A stretch of 64,000 nucleotides of DNA, taken from assembly GCA_016713305.1 (NCBI GenBank), contig JADJPK010000021.1, positions 1 to 64,000 of the forward strand. Reading direction: 5' to 3'. The notes under the pieces were generated by a model, which searched no databases, was not told the DNA's origin, and saw only the letters and a list, made by a program, of their open reading frames with translations. The stretch comes from Betaproteobacteria bacterium. GTDB taxonomy: Bacteria; Pseudomonadota; Gammaproteobacteria; Burkholderiales; Ga0077523. Below, piece after piece: positions 31,801 through 35,828 of this stretch (positions within the stretch are counted from its first letter, which is position 1; every line of letters starts with the position of its first letter). The position numbers and the translations under genes are program-made.

Positions 31801-33479
31801 TCGATGTGACGGTCAGTGCCCGGAGCGACGATCACGCCGTGACGGTGACGCCGTCGCTCAGCACCACGGATCTTGCAGTGTCCGGACAGCCGGCCGGAGG
31901 CACCGCGCGCATCGTGGTGACGGCCGATGCCGAGGACGGACGCTCCGCCGAAGCGTGGTTCGACTACACCGCCGGTGCCGTGGCCGTGTACGGGACCGTC
32001 TTCCACGACCGCAACGCCGACGGCGTGCGTCAGGCGGGCGAGGAGGCGGTCGACGGGGTCCGGCTGTTCGCCGATGTGGACGGCAACGGTCAGCGCGGCG
32101 AGGACGAACCCACCTCGTGGACCGATGCCAACGGCGACTACCGGCTCACGGCCAGTCCGCTGGCAAGCCTCACGATCGTGCAGGAGCTGCCAGCCGGCTG
32201 GACGCCGACCTCCGGCGCATCGCGGGAGGTGGAGGCGGGCGGGCCCGGCACGATCGTCTCCGGTACCGACTTCGGCATCGCGCCGACCGAACTGGTGGCC
32301 ATCGGTGCCGATCGCACGGTGCTGGAAGGCGACGAGATATCGTTGCACGCGGTGCTGGCCGATGCACTGTCCGATCCGGACAAGTTCGACTACCGCTGGA
32401 CCCTGTCCGACGCTGCCGGCCAGGAGGTCGCGCAGGCCGACGGCAGCGACGCCTTGTTCACCGTTCCCGACGATGGCGAGTGGCTCGTGCGGTTCGACGT
32501 GTTGCGCGCCGACGGCACGCCGACGCACTACACCGATTCGCTGAAGGTGACCGCGCTGGAAGTGGCGCCCACCGTGGCGGTGAGCGGTCCGTCCCGCGTG
32601 GTGCACGGGGCCGTGGCCCGCTTCGACGTCCAGGTGGCCGATCCCGGCGACGACACGATCTCCGAGGTGCGCATCGACTGGGGCGACGGTTCCGGCGTGG
32701 AAGTCTTCACCGTCGGCTTGTCGGACTCGATGTCGTTCGAGCACGCCTTCATGGGCGCCGCCACTGCACTGTCGAGATGGGTGAGCGTGACCGTGGTGAA
32801 CGACGACGGGGCCGCGAACGTGGGACGGGCGCTGGTCGAAGTGATGCCGGATCTTCTTTCGGTCACCTCGGTGGACGCGGAAGCCTCGGGCTTCCTCATC
32901 CGCTTCGACCGGCCGATCGACGGCGGCAGCGTGAATCTCTACAGCGGGGCCGGGAACGAGGCCGGTCCTGCGGACATCGTCGTGACGGACTCGCGCGGGT
33001 TCGCGGTGCGTGGCTCGCTGTTCGTGGATGCCGGAGAAGGGGCCGTGCGATTCGTGAAGAGCGGCTCGGTGCTCGGCGCGGATACCTATACCGTGACCGT
33101 GTGCGGCGGCGACGGGGGATTCGTCGATGTGATGGGCGGTGCGCTCGACGGCAACGGTGACGGTATCGCAGGCGACGACACCTCGGCCGTGGTCACGGTG
33201 GAGGCGCAGGATGTTCCGGTGCTGAGCGTGGGCGATTTCGCGCGCGGCCCGGGGGCAATCCACGGTCCTGCCGCTGACGTTGAGCAACGCCGCCGGCGTG
33301 ACGCGCCTGGACTTCGAGGTACGCCACGATCCTGCACTGCTTGCGGTGGATTCCATCGCCTTCGCTCCGGGAATCGACGGGATGCTGTCCGTGGACGTCA
33401 CGAGCGGCGGCATGCGAGTCGCAGTGCAGTTCTCGTCGCCGCTGGCCGCCAGCACGGCGATCCTGCGATTGGCGGTTAG
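13776..33479 (+). CDS. Giant mosaic surface protein, segment 3 (RTX, LamG, FG-GAP, LRR, Gly-rich)
   Basis: The main 19.7-kb open frame; coding in it begins at 13752 (LHLVEFRDVGLDLG). Order by nucleotide: last N-terminal-type module (to 14930); RTX nonapeptides in blocks (15190-17930, 19380-19520, 20270-20440, 28370-28470); two pre-peptidase-C-like domains (18480-18720, 18780-19110); LamG/concanavalin-like domain 1 (20860-21450); FG-GAP repeats (21715-22120 and 23470-25880); LamG 2 (22190-22830); PA14-like (22960-23270); WVSDGT-repeat region (26600-27870); leucine-rich repeats (28680-29230); golvesin-like domain (29250-29480); glycine-rich stretch (29800-30740); SdrD-B-like domain (31980-32270); PKD (32560-32840); Ig-like (32870-33200). 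RTX repeats imply calcium-dependent folding outside the cell and usually type I secretion. Coding leaves this frame at the GGGGG run 33251-33255; the final 75 codons are noise. Confidence 0.9.
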   Translation: MGLDLGTFISDYVTPIVAEVKKITDNLQPIIDVLADPIPVISDLAGKPISLIDIARMIVPPEQFNVDLVKDVSGILTFINSIPTDVDSLVIPFGGFKVYDGSDPSLQGDLTNGKSTFRENFTPTNSKTYDFDAEIAKLETQKPDAKATTDFTKKITKQSFGDMISFPVLKDPGQIFGLMMGKEATLVRIDPGPLKFEFRYSQYFPIFGPLGASIEGRIGIDIDLALGYDTLGIKRFAAGGFRNPLQLMDGFFLDDLDENGVDVAELTLSGGLSAQAEINLLVAQAGVGGGIFATVDFNLHDPDRDGKVRVNELATNFLNEAKYGDPLLAPLAIFDVSGSVEAQIFAYLRINLFFFKISKEFDIGPSIPLLSFDVPFTRIPTLATELSDGVLQLNMGTHAGDRLEGDLADGGEAFFVEQAGAGKGRVWAPSLGVTHAMAQTYDATSRLVALGGLGDDMLDVRGIADTNLLVEFEGGSGADTVYLGASRGEVKGGEGDDLLVGGSAGDLLIGEAGADAILGGGGSDLVVGDRLRFDEDGLVVNAAAAITDGTDLLEGGEGADLIIGGGGADRIAGEYWTAGSQWAQGGDDLIFADGAVLRLATAGSFLAPTGIDQTSRGSSSGNDIVHGQGGNDRIWGGRGDDEIDGGIGNDTIRGEDGFDVLSGGEGADWIDGGAHDDTIFGGEGGDEIDGAAGNDLIRGEGGNDLLRGGAGVDTIHGDAGDDRILGEADPDRLFGDAGDDIIDGGGSNDGISGGDGNDTLYGASGNDVVTGDDGDDTLSGGDGSDVLWGGAEGAVRSAFDLLDSTHFMLPPGFAEAEAQYPTGFTAPRIVPTIFAGQSFAGAALDGRDRIDGDAGIDFVFGGGQADVLHGGADSDYVDGGIDNDEVFGDAGDDVIRGGLHDDNLNGGTGIDQLYGDDGSDRLFGQAGRVGDPGEGGDASVAEGSQAGQRLWGGAGMDSLYAHSETVLPAFDPADLDAQIVAQARAIAAVEVTLRGDELHGGADGDWLYGNLRQDTLIGDGGNDWVSGDALAGPAYATNLLADMVGGDDLLVGGAGEDQLLGGGGRDVLYGGADTDWLEGQDGRDELYGGSWIDMLVLDTNPLYTELGDTLDGHRADAPGAVTLDDNATDILLIEGTQNADTIRIGQTLDGQLHVDLNGTVFLAPWGRNEVQADGTTRFVPYVEQFRIAGLGGSDDIGFVTQRSGDVVPLDVALLTARSDDFVAVIDGGQGNDVIRGTGGRDRIDGGRGSDVIYGMDGDDRLWGDTGSGDAQDVDTLYGGQGDDDLLGGQGSNLLYAWSVDPAAGRQFGAFVDRAGGLHDDDGDANADGVLDVARDYDGDGTLDTAPFALEDTGLDRMLGGEHADHLYGGTGVAFLDGNGGGDTLYRASGETFESMGGGLDGEDDAAWKQYARETGKVWYVSATGADDVITVDFVTEPGLLADHHLVTRLTDNNGNVSFAAQVRLDFNALDSTGKPVWDAEDTIVALEALQARDGQGQGAADQSQALAGGLLPGEGDFDVILIDAGAGNDTVTVGPTTQKTVWIDAGSGDDRVTLLSGNAILVDRAEYGTRNDTQATARDLVADIADSRPDALGPDGIAASVRLEGLTLDNPADVDWFAFSLDAPASGSLRVESASDADGIELDVFNADGTPAASGSALPAGPDAPDAGASSNDAKERATPLGALQALAAVTGLTLHDGSDVDWFEFVLDRDGLAGDAIAVETSAQSAHATLTLVDGNGAEIARAEGGGSISLDLQGRAAGRYWLRVGSPTGGFGYTLRPQVDTLRVETSTDATGATVQTSVREPATAVLDLSASGGEGVSLAGLQAGTQYLVRVRSAAAVPTLSDLVFDLGTAKAVVDLAARSDLVRRDVIVGGAGRDVLSGGMGEDWIFGGTGNDVLTGGLDRQAEDLLFGGEGDDVFQIVPDSLPLLRGSDQTYVPTFADRFDGGAGDDQALFLGGDVDRLGQSVPDWVSVRWNRFLQRYEFTAAQWDIANQGFVVDRTVLSGRALEASMAQPWILPADAHFRLAAGTSALVSVTVARDDTNRNAADLASDLARALSDAGFGTALPAVDVEIVDGWLRLSSPAALTLAADAADAAVTHLGFQSRMTGAPIYAQDYQFYQARSVERTVIDTQAGDDQVRADSGYVFPNTASQWGIDPGDYEQRALIGGLEIRGGDGNDRLFGGAQDDTIDGGDGADVIMGGGGDDAITGGPADDLLAGNTVLAPDAFEMVTRNGVADGNDEAGFATWLPQVRAGTLVEGLTFHPGDSSDWYVIDTPDALRTSEDLRRAWLDGSMIDVAGVVQVGDALVETGQHLAFELFAAEDTDPSESGVTLVPRDNFSGVPEHYLLHVISEVQATPNFASRGIVLDGVHNPSNHQVADYVTVGTRASLEMTTQVTLEAWIKPTGTGSSATDGGIIVNREGEYEIARFPDGSIRWAFANSSLGWQWYDTGVVARAGEWTHVAVVYDNGTVRTYRNGELAHTQQGTGTIGDVSGDLDDFRIGGRQSTPYGQNFAGAIDEVRVWNTARTAAEIRENHERVLSGAEAGLQGYWRFEDSADAVPGMAGDQVLDLSANGNHGTLANQSTPASENNASFTFGEPLSGAAMVSDFGTGRYRIEFSLDVGATLDLPSSVSDESIASATLGGAPVVIPVGDIDGDGSQDSVVASRQNVLDPATGQRVHAVTIALGNAPALQESNGSWVDTRFSIVLPAPLVTTAGTSGSRIFAAGDVDGDGIGDLAVSVLGTATSDGLYLLFGRGSWSNFTLAPESNDSQRYFAGDFAVGAAGDVTPVIGQGLDVTIYPQSAPDALVFDGNDRIEIPASSVDGGPDTLGLSADASIEMRLRLDVPVGGDGKFDFGGDAVQRMALLERVDVAEGRTFSLWVDLEGRLTAGSSRPDGSFDGAQSAAGAVTAGRWFDLALVMDRTTNTLAIYVDGVALDLVTQNSPGQGFAVPEPQSLIVGGTGSAAPDVTGLIGQIDEVAAWSAALTGAEIAAHREQGFDAEAAGLQGWWRFAEGAGFVAADSSTGGNDGWLGGIPAEGSSEPADPNVVPQRSVAVIDKDLTQSTELVTGADRLQLGDLDRDFTVRTSGTLFVDHDGPVTFFVTGAGSSRLRIDGDVVAAVAMQGGGQSFTVDLDRGYRDIVLDTVSEGDVGVSLQWNPDGGSTGQAIAQDRWVRTTAGPNDTTLQVYDDLVFANSTSATVLHGRPREAWIDASVPAAFAQAVAGTQTTGVGDALGDAREDFVTLAGDTLSVRSGGSIPGQDSGLLSAVVTGTLDHPFAGLQVARAGDLDGDLHEDLLLMGTGGSYVIFSAGLQGTRAIDTLIASGKAAVLSSGAFTAAGDVNGDGIDDLAGTVLERSNGLDGADVEHTVVRVYLGDTDRTALVANLAGRNGVAAPDIVLEPAIAQYAPAGALPPATARVGTLGTVAHGGVARSILAVASPDALRLYAGLPLETTPENVLVGAGPAQPVERFRFELATPLSTRVVSNDPEGQTISAGQAADASQATGFQGSSAGERLSETYAIGDVSGDGREDYFVGGTDRGYIVFGPVSPQGMGDISLEADLIVDGALGRLASGGGDVNGDGVDDLVFVSDRHADNTRTLTLIHGGLGLPRELTADWVTSVGTSRARTLTLGTALQGTGDATVSLLDWNADGHADVLLTTSSATNLSAAGTMSRVLSGERLMAGIPSQMLMVRNDRTSTTDGILAAALGRQGAATSAAPSFSAIVAGDVNGDGLDDVLVSNSGFLTFTGTGESVGRVYLFYGRPTASGTVVALFLDQADAIVQDPFLGSTLAALGDVDGDGYDDFAIGRTKEAVKAGAADLNREGSVLVFRGDDVFYGLHSGVDAAFAVSRLEGAGDPSVVSVGGAVTVTAGDFDGVGRTDLAVGETSRILGDKDSALIFEQDLRGETAVFFDVSGATGALQFADAGWRMRGQFASDQSGVLSSTPALDANADGLDDLFIGAAGADRSGGAVANRTGRVQFVAGASIEAALPPAEDILDLVNSPLGDFLTDTGTGRPEIFSGLDLNGDGSDDFSLAAGETEQWYRFTTLGDGEPGSMVRVTPGNTDDALLAPKLPKVTAGNAAVVASVLDTQNGGLYAAERFDVTGRITGWDMYTVASGRSITPVILRLADDGSYEVTGIGRTRLIGTGGAQHFDFDVVSGSDAVGPDSWFGWKDGGVSVSNTGVVPFNYGGDPVALVADASTIGTSLDAGDRFTPILTNLARTYSINATASVDTVLEFDLGAYADWVLDPQQLARATLRLDVAVNPAAPVTLNSLDRVTVVGDAIYFTADDGLNGVELWVSDGTRGGTHRLTDLAHSAAITALAAVDGTLVFAVQEAGSYSLWKAAGGSVEKIVEGTGTVSSLQAAGGRLFHTVVAGGQTTLRVMDMQTGADAEVAGSANRTLSERTVFDGTLYFILDGALARVTGTSVEAVAGQTFTGANTLVTAPGALVFTAQPGGTPDREVFAYRSNGTFQQLSNVPGAASNAADLAIAGDRVYFAAQDSAAGATDAYHQHGRELWSAALDGTGAVEAANLGQTDANPYTYTAYRQEPIYIYILWIPILIGYKSVPYDVYVQGQVVSSSPDVIAATQDRAYFTAEASGARTLWTAGSNGAVQQVTATGTGQSFGTPVRSAVAGSRLYFVDQNSLWFADGATATRVGTFAVAPDQFQTVGERLAFRADGYLWTTDGTVQGTWRLDNALPEPATLAFSVLAAEGDGVATAADLSAPVRQTLTATFDAGEALEFDLTSTIRAALAAGETRLTLRLEGASAATQLTNMRIGAGGAVRELGIAMEARDHGLLLDLMSEGGSILERGKSVIDMRAMESGTYLLRAHRADASSASPAAFSLQVQAPKMGAVHADSDRDRIEGGDGDDRIAGNGSLDRLFGDSGADVFIAEDVEVRDLAAEDAVEAVTAESGDLSNIVPRDADPVVSIADDALRVGLADALGVAVTRDYLGNPLVRGEFRTGDLAELTRLDLGFLGIGDLAGLEFATNVVTLDLAGNGLTDTDLLVLLPGRSTSGDTAGHPTGMSALQFLALDRNSIDLRDVAVSATQSGQPLAFLRTLRGLSLDGMTLAHPLDAAALEALEFLSIDGTGTATLDSLAPLTALRVLSARDNAIVDVAPLAHLDALATVRLDGNRIRDLSALLGERIIDDGDAGFVTFGDWQVNLRPADGAFEDDYRYTDVAAEGGEVRWTFEDLDPGEYRVLTTWIAADSRSDAVTVRVQGSDSSAVVQGLPLFAGTLPSTGTGAVTGGRAVVIDTSGDVPTISGDDDDPDTFYGTPFTVSVEGGVARFYVAGSLHIPADTLKVVGTRALSLIVADDVAIDAGARFDVAADGTVAGAGGGDGGTGGAAGTGGDGAMTVGTPGYGGGGGGGGYWYGTGHYGGNGTASGAGAAGTAGSGGTSGTAGEGGVGNVAGGGIAGGGGSSGAAGGAGAAAGGGYGGAPNGGWGLSGTSNGGGSGASGGAGGAGGGGLNVAETGALGGGGGGAGGGGGAGGGGGGSGSGGSGGGGGAGGQGGFFTTGGTGGSGGMGGVGGTGGDGADGGAGGAGGAGGGAIEIVSLGRLVVNGAAFDASGGDGTAGTGSVDSPEAGTGGTGGYGGGAGSGGGGWGATAGGYGGSGGTGGTGGAGGAGATGGTGGGGAGGTVKLQGTLIEASDLDVNASGGAGGNAGQDGRFVFATNNGHTFAGSTVQARQELVDGSRDGNPFVAPSAAAVETPYLPDLQGGAAVFGLLPVDAATLLSAEVLASAPEGAPAVVIRVDDATALFGQDFKGFDLLLFANLSAQTLDIPQLGAGELGYRYALQVAGLANDARFGDGDGPVTLDHLDAGQIFATLIPETAQAVSVSASRGTVNYTAAVESLDDGAVLYVRQPGASVVVDQRDAPAGQTYGGQAWQEIATVRVGDTSDSLEVVITDAAAGLVAADAVRLVKVDRPLQDLSFITLTGNPLDNRAVDIHAEAMRGNGVTVDLDQTTAPAIAPIANAGSADPGTTTFVGLAVSGTPGVDVTVSARSDDHAVTVTPSLSTTDLAVSGQPAGGTARIVVTADAEDGRSAEAWFDYTAGAVAVYGTVFHDRNADGVRQAGEEAVDGVRLFADVDGNGQRGEDEPTSWTDANGDYRLTASPLASLTIVQELPAGWTPTSGASREVEAGGPGTIVSGTDFGIAPTELVAIGADRTVLEGDEISLHAVLADALSDPDKFDYRWTLSDAAGQEVAQADGSDALFTVPDDGEWLVRFDVLRADGTPTHYTDSLKVTALEVAPTVAVSGPSRVVHGAVARFDVQVADPGDDTISEVRIDWGDGSGVEVFTVGLSDSMSFEHAFMGAATALSRWVSVTVVNDDGAANVGRALVEVMPDLLSVTSVDAEASGFLIRFDRPIDGGSVNLYSGAGNEAGPADIVVTDSRGFAVRGSLFVDAGEGAVRFVKSGSVLGADTYTVTVCGGDGGFVDVMGGALDGNGDGIAGDDTSAVVTVEAQDVPVLSVGDFARGPGAIHGPAADVEQRRRRDAPGLRGTPRSCTACGGFHRLRSGNRRDAVRGRHERRHASRSAVLVAAGRQHGDPAIGG
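15190..17930 (+). repeat. RTX calcium-binding nonapeptide repeats, main block
   Basis: Tandem GGxGxDxUx-type nonapeptides (U = hydrophobic), for example GGEGDDLLVGGSAGDLLIG near 15250, GGNDRIWGGRGDDEIDGG near 15660 and GGEGGDEIDGAAGNDLIRG near 15815. Dense runs at 15230-15360, 15640-16150, 16310-16560, 16750-17060 and 17440-17930 are separated by non-repeat inserts. Such arrays fold into a calcium-loaded parallel beta-roll outside the cell. Smaller clusters recur at 19380-19520, 20270-20440 and 28370-28470. Confidence 0.92.
21715..25880 (+). repeat. FG-GAP (integrin-alpha-like) repeat region with LamG 2 and PA14-like inserts
   Basis: Repeated blocks of the form G-D-x-(D/N)-G-D-G-x-D-D/S-x-x-x, for example VGDIDGDGSQDSVVAS (21732), AGDVDGDGIGDLAVSV (21955), AGDVNGDGIDDLAGTV (23794), GDVNGDGLDDVLVSN (24963) and LGDVDGDGYDDFAIGR (25165). 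Each has a calcium-binding DxDxDG loop, as in integrin beta-propellers. Ten or more copies are visible, enough for one or two propellers. A LamG domain and a PA14-like domain are inserted between copies. Confidence 0.85.
29800..30740 (+). repeat. Glycine-rich low-complexity region of the giant protein
   Basis: About 300 residues dominated by Gly, Ala, Thr and Ser in GG-A/T/S patterns (start GAGGGDGGTGGAAGTGGDG), encoded by GGC/GGT-rich DNA. It is interrupted by short strand-forming blocks (GAIEIVSLGRLVVNGAAFDA near 30450, GTVKLQGTLIEASDLDVNA near 30720) that look like rungs of a beta-helix decorated with glycine-rich loops. Highly repetitive DNA here invites assembly errors and length variation between strains. 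Confidence 0.85.
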
Positions 33480-34548
33480 CGTTCCCCCGGGCGCGGACTA
33501 CGGCAAGGCGACCGTGCTCGATCTCGCGGACGTCCGGTTCCGGCGCGAAGGTGCGGGAGGCGAGATCGTCACGGGCGACGCCGTGGCGGACGATGCCGTG
33601 GCCGTGACGGCCTTCTTCATGGACACGAGCGGCAACGGCGGCTACAGCATGCTGGACGTGCAGCGGCTGCAGCGCGTGGTGACGGGACTGGACAGCGGCT
33701 TCGGCGCCTATCCGAACGTGGACCCGGTCATCGTGGGCGATCTGAATGCCAACGGGCAGCTCACCTCGCTGGACGTGAACCGCTTCCTGCAGTTCGTTCA
33801 GGGACAGGTGCGGCCGGAGATTCCGTCACTGCCGGCGGGCTACCTCCCGGCCGATCCGGAAGGTGCGGACCGTTCGCTGCAACTGGGCGATGCCACAGGC
33901 GAACGCGGCGACGTGGTGCTGGTGCCGATCGTCATCGACGAGACGGACGGGCTGGAATCGTTCACGGCGACCCTCGTCTTCGACACGACCCGGCTCGACT
34001 ATCGCGGCACCACGCTGACCGGAGACTATCCGTATCGCCTGCTCCGTCAGAAAGGCGGAGTCATCACGCTCGACGTCGCACGGCTCAACCCGCTGACAGA
34101 CGGCGCGGGCGCCCTTGCCCATCTGGAGTTCCGGATCAGGGACGACGCGCCGGCGGGGAACGCATTCGTGGATCTGCAGCGCGCCTTGGTCAACGACGGC
34201 GGATTCGATCTGGCCAGCGTTCCCGGCGCGGGCACGGACCCGACCGACGGCATCGTGACCGTGGAGGTGCCGCTGCCGCCCGCGCCCTTGCCGACGACGC
34301 CCATGCCTGCCGTGGTGCCGCTCGTGGCGAGCGGGGGGGCCGGCGGCGCCTCGGTCGACTGGACTGCGGCGTGGACTGCCACGACCGCAGGGATTCCTCC
34401 GGCGGTTGCCGTGCCGCCAGCGGCGAGTGCTTCGGATCAGTGGAAGAACTCGGCCTGGGCCAGGGACCTGACGCAGCGGTTGCAGCAGATGCCGGCGGAG
34501 AAGAGCGTGCTCAAGTCGCTGCTGCGCGTGCTCGGCAAGAGCCTGTGA
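33280..34548 (+). CDS. Giant mosaic surface protein, segment 4 (cohesin-dockerin-cohesin C-terminus)
   Basis: Coding enters this frame at about 33253 (GQSTVLPLTLSNAAGVTRLD), after one extra G in the preceding run. The first cohesin-like domain spans about 33250-33610 (LDFEVRHDPALLAVDS, then VAVQFSSPL). A type I dockerin follows at 33618-33805 with two F-hand calcium loops, DTSGNGGYSMLD and DLNANGQLTSLD. A second cohesin-like domain runs 33890-34210 (FTATLVFDTTRLDYRG, then AHLEFRIRDDAPAG). The end is a Pro/Ala linker and a short helical tail. Cohesins and dockerins bind each other with high affinity. Finding both in one chain suggests self-assembly or a scaffold for dockerin partners. Confidence 0.85.
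   Translation: MSNAAGVTRLDFEVRHDPALLAVDSIAFAPGIDGMLSVDVTSGGMRVAVQFSSPLAASTAILRLAVSVPPGADYGKATVLDLADVRFRREGAGGEIVTGDAVADDAVAVTAFFMDTSGNGGYSMLDVQRLQRVVTGLDSGFGAYPNVDPVIVGDLNANGQLTSLDVNRFLQFVQGQVRPEIPSLPAGYLPADPEGADRSLQLGDATGERGDVVLVPIVIDETDGLESFTATLVFDTTRLDYRGTTLTGDYPYRLLRQKGGVITLDVARLNPLTDGAGALAHLEFRIRDDAPAGNAFVDLQRALVNDGGFDLASVPGAGTDPTDGIVTVEVPLPPAPLPTTPMPAVVPLVASGGAGGASVDWTAAWTATTAGIPPAVAVPPAASASDQWKNSAWARDLTQRLQQMPAEKSVLKSLLRVLGKSL
33618..33805 (+). other. Type I dockerin module inside the giant protein
   Basis: Two 12-residue calcium loops with Asp at positions 1 and 12 (DTSGNGGYSMLD at 33629-33664 and DLNANGQLTSLD at 33738-33773), each followed by a helix (VQRLQRVV and VNRFLQFV). This duplicated loop-helix plan is the dockerin signature. 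The second loop is canonical; the first has Gly at position 7. Confidence 0.85.
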
Positions 34549-34557
34549 GAGTAGAAC

Positions 34558-34594
34558 GCCGCCGGTGGTCTCCGTGGAGACGCACCGGTGGCGC
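34558..34594. terminator. Hairpin between convergent genes, possible terminator
   Basis: Arms CGCCGCCGGTG-GTCTCC and GGAGACGCACCGGTGGCG pair nearly perfectly around a GT loop, between the end of the giant gene and the convergent DUF2834-like gene. No T-run follows on either strand, so it is not a canonical intrinsic terminator, but position and stability suggest a termination or mRNA-end role. Confidence 0.45.
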
Positions 34595-34632
34595 GTCCCA
34601 CGCATGTTTCGCCGGTGCCGGCGGCTCGCGCA

Positions 34633-34920
34633 CTATTTCCGCGTGAGCAGATAACCCAGCGGCCCGAACGAACCGAGGAGCGCGGTGGCCACGATCCAGG
34701 GCCCGGGATTGCGTCCGCGGGTCCTCGCGTCCTGCCACAGCCAGATCATCACGAGCGAGAGGGCGATGACGAGGTCCGCGAGGACCTGGGCGGTCGCGGC
34801 GTTCTGGAACTGCATGGCGAAGATGGCCACGTAGCCGTGCTGCCACAGGGCGACGGCGCTCAAGGCTCCGAACAGCAGGGCCGTGGCTGCAAGAGCGGTG
34901 CGGGGCAGGGTCAGGTTCAT
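34633..34920 (-). CDS. DUF2834-like small membrane protein
   Basis: 95 residues from ATG at 34920, preceded by GGAGG on the minus strand; the longer ORF upstream adds an unrelated arginine-rich leader. Three hydrophobic helices are visible (LAATALLFGALSAVALW, LADLVIALSLVMIWLW, PWIVATALLGSFGPLGYLL) with the conserved D-R/Q-type loop DARTRGRNPGPW between the last two. This matches small three-helix DUF2834-type proteins of unknown function. It is divergently transcribed from the XRE regulator 110 bp away, which may control it. Confidence 0.7.
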   Translation of the reverse strand: MNLTLPRTALAATALLFGALSAVALWQHGYVAIFAMQFQNAATAQVLADLVIALSLVMIWLWQDARTRGRNPGPWIVATALLGSFGPLGYLLTRK

Positions 34921-35030
34921 GGTGCGGTCCTCCGGTTGACGAGGCGCCCAGTCTGCGAACCGGACGGTGCAGAAACCATTACCCGGCAGGTAAGCCTTCC
35001 GCGCCGTTCGAGGCGGTAGCATCCGCTTCC

Positions 35031-35828
35031 ATGGATACCCCCACCTTCGGCGCGCAGCTTCGCGAGTGGCGGCAACGGCGCCGTCTCAGCCAGCAGGCAC
35101 TCGCGGAACTCGCGGAACTCTCCACGCGGCATCTTTCGTTTCTCGAAACGGGACGGGCCGCGCCAAGCCGGGAGATGGTGCTGCGGCTCACGGACCGGCT
35201 GAGCGTGCCGCTGCGCAACCGCAATCCCATGCTGGAAGCGGCGGGCTACGCGCCCTTGTTCCGTCAACGGCGCCTCGACGCGCCGGAGATGCAGGCCGCG
35301 CGGCGGTCCATCGAGCTGCTGCTGGAGCGCGTGATGCCTTATCCGGCGCTCGCGTTCGACCGCAACTACGACGTCGTCGCCGCCAATCCGGCGGTGTCGC
35401 TTCTGCTGGAAGGAATCGCCCCCTCGCTGTTGCAGCCGCCGATCAACGCCGTGCGGGTGAGTCTGCATCCGGATGCCATGGCCTCGAGGATCGTCAACTT
35501 CGCGCAATGGCGGGGCCACATCCTGGACCGCCTCCGCCGGCAATGGGAGCAGACAGGCGACGATGCACTGGGCGAGCTGCTGCGCGAAGTGTCGACGTAT
35601 CCGCGCCCGCCGGACGGGCCGGAGTGCGGAACCGCGCACGATCCGGCGGGCGTCGTCCTGCCGCTGCAGCTGCGAACGCCGGCGGGGGTGATGAGTTTCA
35701 TCAGCGTCGTGAGCGTGTTCGGCACACCCCACGACATCCTGCTGCAGGAACTCGCGATCGAATCGTTCTTTCCGGCGGACGACTTCACGGCGCGCGCGCT
35801 TGCATCTCTGGCGCAGAAGGCGCCATGA
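35031..35828 (+). CDS. XRE-family regulator with MmyB-like ligand-binding domain
   Basis: 265 residues. The N-terminal helix-turn-helix (about residues 6-60) shows FGAQLREWRQRRRLSQQALA, then LSTRHLSFLETGRAAPSREM, the classic lambda-repressor-like fold with recognition helix near STRHLSFLE. The rest (about 90-265) is the MmyB-like transcription-regulator ligand-binding domain, with VMPYPALAFDRNYDVVAANP and the terminal FGTPHDILLQELAIESFFPA block. These proteins usually control a divergent neighbour, here the small DUF2834-like gene. The downstream kinase overlaps its stop codon by four bases (ATGA), so the two are co-transcribed. Confidence 0.9.
   Translation: MDTPTFGAQLREWRQRRRLSQQALAELAELSTRHLSFLETGRAAPSREMVLRLTDRLSVPLRNRNPMLEAAGYAPLFRQRRLDAPEMQAARRSIELLLERVMPYPALAFDRNYDVVAANPAVSLLLEGIAPSLLQPPINAVRVSLHPDAMASRIVNFAQWRGHILDRLRRQWEQTGDDALGELLREVSTYPRPPDGPECGTAHDPAGVVLPLQLRTPAGVMSFISVVSVFGTPHDILLQELAIESFFPADDFTARALASLAQKAP

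Noticed and set aside
24651..33455. Minus-strand ORFs of 1,210 and 1,328 codons (24651-28283, 29469-33455)
   Set aside because: Same cause: shadows of the giant gene with no recognisable domains.
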